From Campylobacter gracilis (GTDB lineage: Bacteria; Campylobacterota; Campylobacteria; Campylobacterales; Campylobacteraceae): DNA of 54,360 bases. Of the stretch, positions 51,547 through 54,360 are shown in pieces (within the stretch, counting starts at the first letter, position 1; the number at the start of each line of letters is the position of its first letter). The stretch spans positions 1-54,360 of the forward strand of contig NZ_JAHAFS010000017.1 of the NCBI RefSeq assembly GCF_018374135.1, given 5' to 3'. Both the position numbers and the translations under genes were made by a program. Below the pieces are notes generated by a model, which saw nothing but the letters and a program-made list of their open reading frames with translations, did not search any database and had not been told where the DNA came from.

Positions 51547-52641
51547 CTAATTCGAGCAGGCGCTCTTGCCGTCCATCACCGGCTGGATCGCAGAGTTGTC
51601 CGCCAGCTCCTCGCGGTCGATCTTCTCGATCTTCTCCCACAGCTTGCGCGCGGCATCTTCGTAACGCTTCGCGCTAAAAGAATCTGGCGCGTAGAAACTT
51701 ACCGGCTTGCCGCTGTCGCCGCCCTCGCGGATAGCGATCTCGATCGGGATCTCGCCGATTACTTCGGTGTTGTATCGCTGCGCCAGCTTTTGCGCGCCGC
51801 CGCGACCGAAGATATTGTACTCCTTGCCGTTATCTGGGCAGATGAAGCCGCTCATATTCTCGATAAGGCCTGCGATCGGGATGTGGAGCTTTTCGAACAT
51901 ATCAAGCCCGCGCGCGCTGTCGTCCAGCGCGACCGTCTGCGGCGTCGTGACGCACACGCCCGCCGTCACCGGCACGCTCTGAGCGAGCGTAAGCTGCGCA
52001 TCGCCCGTACCCGGAGGCATATCCAAAAACAGCACGTCCAGATCGCTCCACGCCACGTCTTTTAGCAGTTGCTCGATCGCTTTCATTATCATCGAGCCGC
52101 GCCAGATGAGGCTCGCGCCCTCCTCCATCAGCACGCCCATGCTCATCATCTCCACGCCGTGGCTTAAGATCGGCTTTAGCTTCTGCCCCACGACGCTTGC
52201 TTGCGTCTTGTCCTCTCCTAACATTCGCGGCAGATTCGGTCCGTAAATATCGGCATCCAAAATCCCCACTCTCTTGCCGAGCTTTGCCGTGCTGATGGCT
52301 AAATTTAGCGTCGTCGTGCTCTTGCCTACGCCGCCTTTGCCGCTGCTGATCATCACGAAATGTTTGATCTGCGGCGCGATATTTTTGCCGCTGCGAGAGT
52401 TGCTCTTTTCCTCGGCGATCTTAGGCTGTTTGATTAAAATTTCCACGTCCGTGCCGAGTACCTTTTGCACCGCCGATCTGAGCTCTGCAGCGATCTCAGG
52501 CTTGGCGCTGGGGATTTCGATCCCTACGAAAATTCTATCGCCGATCTCAACCTCTTTTACAAATCCAAAATCCACGATGCTTTTAGAAAAGCCCGGATAG
52601 ATCACGCTTTTAAGCAAATTTAAGACTTCGTCTTTACTCAT
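51547..52641 (-). CDS. mrp: Mrp/NBP35-type iron-sulfur carrier ATPase
   Basis: P-loop ATPase (364 aa) that delivers Fe-S clusters to apoproteins. An N-terminal MIP18/DUF59 domain (residues about 1-80) is followed by SSGKGGVGKST, DADIYGPNLPRMLG, MSMGVLMEE, IWRGSMIMKAIEQLL, LDMPPGTGDAQLTL and VTTPQTVALDDSARGLDMFEK. The usual CxxC cluster site after ENMS reads ICPDNGKEYNIFG, so the second Cys is absent. Its ATG overlaps the thiC stop (ATGA). Confidence 0.94.
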   Translation of the reverse strand: MSKDEVLNLLKSVIYPGFSKSIVDFGFVKEVEIGDRIFVGIEIPSAKPEIAAELRSAVQKVLGTDVEILIKQPKIAEEKSNSRSGKNIAPQIKHFVMISSGKGGVGKSTTTLNLAISTAKLGKRVGILDADIYGPNLPRMLGEDKTQASVVGQKLKPILSHGVEMMSMGVLMEEGASLIWRGSMIMKAIEQLLKDVAWSDLDVLFLDMPPGTGDAQLTLAQSVPVTAGVCVTTPQTVALDDSARGLDMFEKLHIPIAGLIENMSGFICPDNGKEYNIFGRGGAQKLAQRYNTEVIGEIPIEIAIREGGDSGKPVSFYAPDSFSAKRYEDAARKLWEKIEKIDREELADNSAIQPVMDGKSACSN

Positions 52642-53945
52642 TCCTTCTCCTTATTTTCGGTTAAATTTCTACTGATTTTATATGCGCAAAATTTCGGTCC
52701 GCACATCGAGCAAAACTCCGCGCCCTTGTAAATTTCATCGCCCAGGCTCTCGTCGTGCAGCTCGCGCGCATGCGCAGGATCGAAGCTAAGCTCAAACTGC
52801 CTGTTCCAATCAAAATTATACCTCGCATCGCTCATCTCGTGATCGCGCTCTATTGCGCCCGCTTTGCCTAGCGCGATGTCTGCGGCATGAGCGGCGATCT
52901 TATGCGCGATGATGCCCTCTCTGACGTCGCGTGCATTGGGAAGCCCCAGATGCTCCTTCGGCGTTACGTAGCAGAGCATGCTGGCGCCGCAATACGCAGC
53001 CATCGTCCCGCCGATAGCGCTGCTGATGTGATCGTAGCCTGCGCCGATGTCGGTCGGAAGCGGCCCCAGCACGTAAAACGGCGCATCGCGGCAGAGCTTG
53101 CGCTCTAGCTGCATATTAAGCTCGATCTCATTAAACGGAATGTGCCCCGGCCCCTCGATCATCACCTGCACGTTTTTTTCATTCGCGCGTAGGGCCAGCT
53201 CGCCTAAAATTTCAAGCTCGCTAAGCTGCGCTCTATCGGTCGCGTCGTATAGGCAACCCGGGCGCAAGCCGTCGCCTAGAGATAGCGATACGTCGTAGGC
53301 GGCGCAGATATCGCAAATTTCATCAAACGCTTCGTAGAAGGGGTTTTGCTTGTGAAATTTCATCATCCACGACGCTATCAGCGAGCCGCCCCTGCTTACG
53401 ATACCCATCTTACGACGGGAGAGCAGCGGCATAAACTCGAGCTTAAAGCCCGCGTGGATCGTAAAATAATCCACTCCCTGCCGCGCCTGCTTCTCGATCG
53501 TGCTAAGAATAGCGCTCGTTTTTAAATTTTTAATATCGCCCAGCTCATGGATCATCTGATAGATCGGCACCGTGCCTATGGGTACGGGCGAGCGCTCGAT
53601 TATCGCGGCGCGGATCTCGTCCAAATCGCCGCCCGTGCTTAGATCCATCACCGTATCGGCGCCGTACTTTAAGCAGACCTCGAGCTTTTCCAGCTCGCCC
53701 TCAATATCGCTCGTCGTGCCCGAGGAGCCGATGTTTGCATTGATCTTGCACCGCAGCGCGCGTCCGATACCGATGGGTTTTAGACTTTTGTGATTAACGT
53801 TTGCGGGGATGATCGCTCTTCCTTGCGCGATGAGATCGCACAAGGCTCGCACGTCCATGCGCTCGCTTTGCGCGACCTCTCTCATCTGCGGCGTCAGCTC
53901 GCCTCTTTTTGCAAAATAGATCTGTGATACGCAGCTTTCGGTCAT
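52638..53945 (-). CDS. thiC: Phosphomethylpyrimidine synthase
   Basis: Radical-SAM-like enzyme that rearranges AIR into the HMP pyrimidine of thiamine (435 aa). Motifs are RGRAIIPANVNH-like, GIGRALRCKINANIGSS, DTVMDLSTGGDLDEIR, GTVPIYQM, FTIHAGFKLEF, SRGGSLIASWMM, LSLGDGLRPGC, VMIEGPGHIPFNEI and the C-terminal cluster-binding CSMCGPKFC. No THI-box riboswitch is seen upstream. It is 8.8 kb from the thiS-E cluster. Confidence 0.97.
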   Translation of the reverse strand: MTESCVSQIYFAKRGELTPQMREVAQSERMDVRALCDLIAQGRAIIPANVNHKSLKPIGIGRALRCKINANIGSSGTTSDIEGELEKLEVCLKYGADTVMDLSTGGDLDEIRAAIIERSPVPIGTVPIYQMIHELGDIKNLKTSAILSTIEKQARQGVDYFTIHAGFKLEFMPLLSRRKMGIVSRGGSLIASWMMKFHKQNPFYEAFDEICDICAAYDVSLSLGDGLRPGCLYDATDRAQLSELEILGELALRANEKNVQVMIEGPGHIPFNEIELNMQLERKLCRDAPFYVLGPLPTDIGAGYDHISSAIGGTMAAYCGASMLCYVTPKEHLGLPNARDVREGIIAHKIAAHAADIALGKAGAIERDHEMSDARYNFDWNRQFELSFDPAHARELHDESLGDEIYKGAEFCSMCGPKFCAYKISRNLTENKEKE

Positions 53946-54129
53946 TTTCGCCTCGCTTCTTAAAAATGCGCGTATAATATAACAAATTTCATTAATCCTT
54001 ACTTTTCTTTTGCCGTTTATTTTCGTAACGCAGGCTGAAATTTTACCGCCTCACCGCGTAAATTTACGCCTAAACTTAAGATATTTCAGCCCGCAAGCCG
54101 CGATTAATTTTGCTTTCATTTTTAATACG

Positions 54130-54135
54130 TATAAT
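54130..54135 (+). promoter_or_regulatory. -10 box of ispD
   Basis: TATAAT 29 nt upstream of the TTG start of ispD, in AT-rich DNA. Confidence 0.5.
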
Positions 54136-54163
54136 TTCGTAACAAAATTTCAAGGATAAAAGT

Positions 54164-54360
54164 TTGAAAGATATATCGCTGATTTTGCTCGCCGCGGGCG
54201 ATTCGAGCAGGTTTGAGCTCCCCGTCAAAAAGCAGTGGTTGCGCGTGGGCGAGCTGCCGCTTTGGCAATACGTCGCGCAGAGTGTTGCGCGGGCGCATCC
54301 ATTTAAAAAAATCATAATCGCAACTATATGCACCTCTCGTCTTTGTTTCAATCAAGTCAC
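54164..54360 (+). CDS. ispD: IspD(F) isoprenoid enzyme, 5' end only
   Basis: The first 65 codons from TTG 54164, behind AAGGA spaced by 7 nt. LILLAAGDSSRFELPVKKQW is the cytidylyltransferase signature of IspD, followed by LPLWQYVAQSVARAHPFKKIIIAT. In Campylobacter the gene usually encodes an IspD-IspF fusion, but the window ends too early to tell. The last nine or so codons (from about 54330) do not resemble IspD and are discussed in the findings. Confidence 0.8.
   Translation, partial: MKDISLILLAAGDSSRFELPVKKQWLRVGELPLWQYVAQSVARAHPFKKIIIATICTSRLCFNQV

Noticed and set aside
53946..54120. TPP riboswitch upstream of thiC
   Set aside because: The conserved CTGAGA and ACCTGA elements of the THI box are not present.

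Overview
The window looks like a chromosomal segment of a high-GC Campylobacter, of the oral C. gracilis / C. rectus / C. showae kind. The inference rests on gene order. The run ffh, pseudouridine synthase, kdtA, zinc-ribbon protein, Nif3, glyQ, Cass2-like protein, purE, U32 protein and glnA follows the C. jejuni Cj0699-Cj0709 block. ribH-nusB-pyrF and dapD-mrp-ispDF are also Campylobacter arrangements. Spacers are strewn with AAATTT and AATTTTAAAATT motifs on an otherwise fairly GC-rich background. The window starts inside ffh and ends inside ispD(F).

Layout. 1-8063 (minus): SRP protein, RNA modification, LPS Kdo transfer, glycyl-tRNA synthetase alpha, purE and a U32 tRNA-modification protein. 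8129-14127 (plus): PHP phosphatase, glutamine synthetase, ComEC, a YciI protein, a frameshifted acetyltransferase and a PIN/NYN-like protein. 14764-15063 (minus): tRNA-Val, tRNA-Asp and tRNA-Lys. 15192-16979: a lytic-transglycosylase-like protein and kdsA. 17439-19245 (minus): an AT-rich three-gene cassette next to tRNA-Glu, made of a DarT-type toxin, a NADAR antitoxin and an unknown membrane protein. 19638-23799 (minus): a nickel ECF transporter, nikKMLQO. 23940-35201 (plus, sodB minus): serS, a nadD-rsfS fusion, an NSS transporter, a LysE exporter, an SMR pump, ribH-nusB-pyrF, Cdd1 and a DUF3108 protein. 36427-43789 (minus): a thiamine cluster thiS-F-G-H-E, broken up by long non-coding spacers and by an oppositely oriented Sel1 gene behind a G9 tract. 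43782-54360: an ABC-F protein, a CDF transporter, dapD, two tandem periplasmic paralogues, mrp, thiC and ispD.

Two observations stand out. First, several conserved enzymes carry long low-complexity inserts or tails that their families lack: KdtA, KdsA, NadD, ThiE, NusB, NikL, GlyQ and the acetyltransferase. The DNA of these inserts resembles spacer tracts dense in RAATTY (AAATTT, GAATTC, GAATTT, AAATTC) at about 12-15 bp spacing. The clearest tract, 50860-51460, has about 30 RAATTY sites in 600 bp by hand count. RAATTY is the motif whose methylation marks DNA for uptake in C. jejuni, so these tracts may be uptake-signal arrays that have also spread into genes. This is inference. Second, the darT toxin lacks any ATG, GTG or TTG start: the position ideally spaced from its ribosome binding site is ACG. 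An (AG)7 repeat sits in its presumed promoter.
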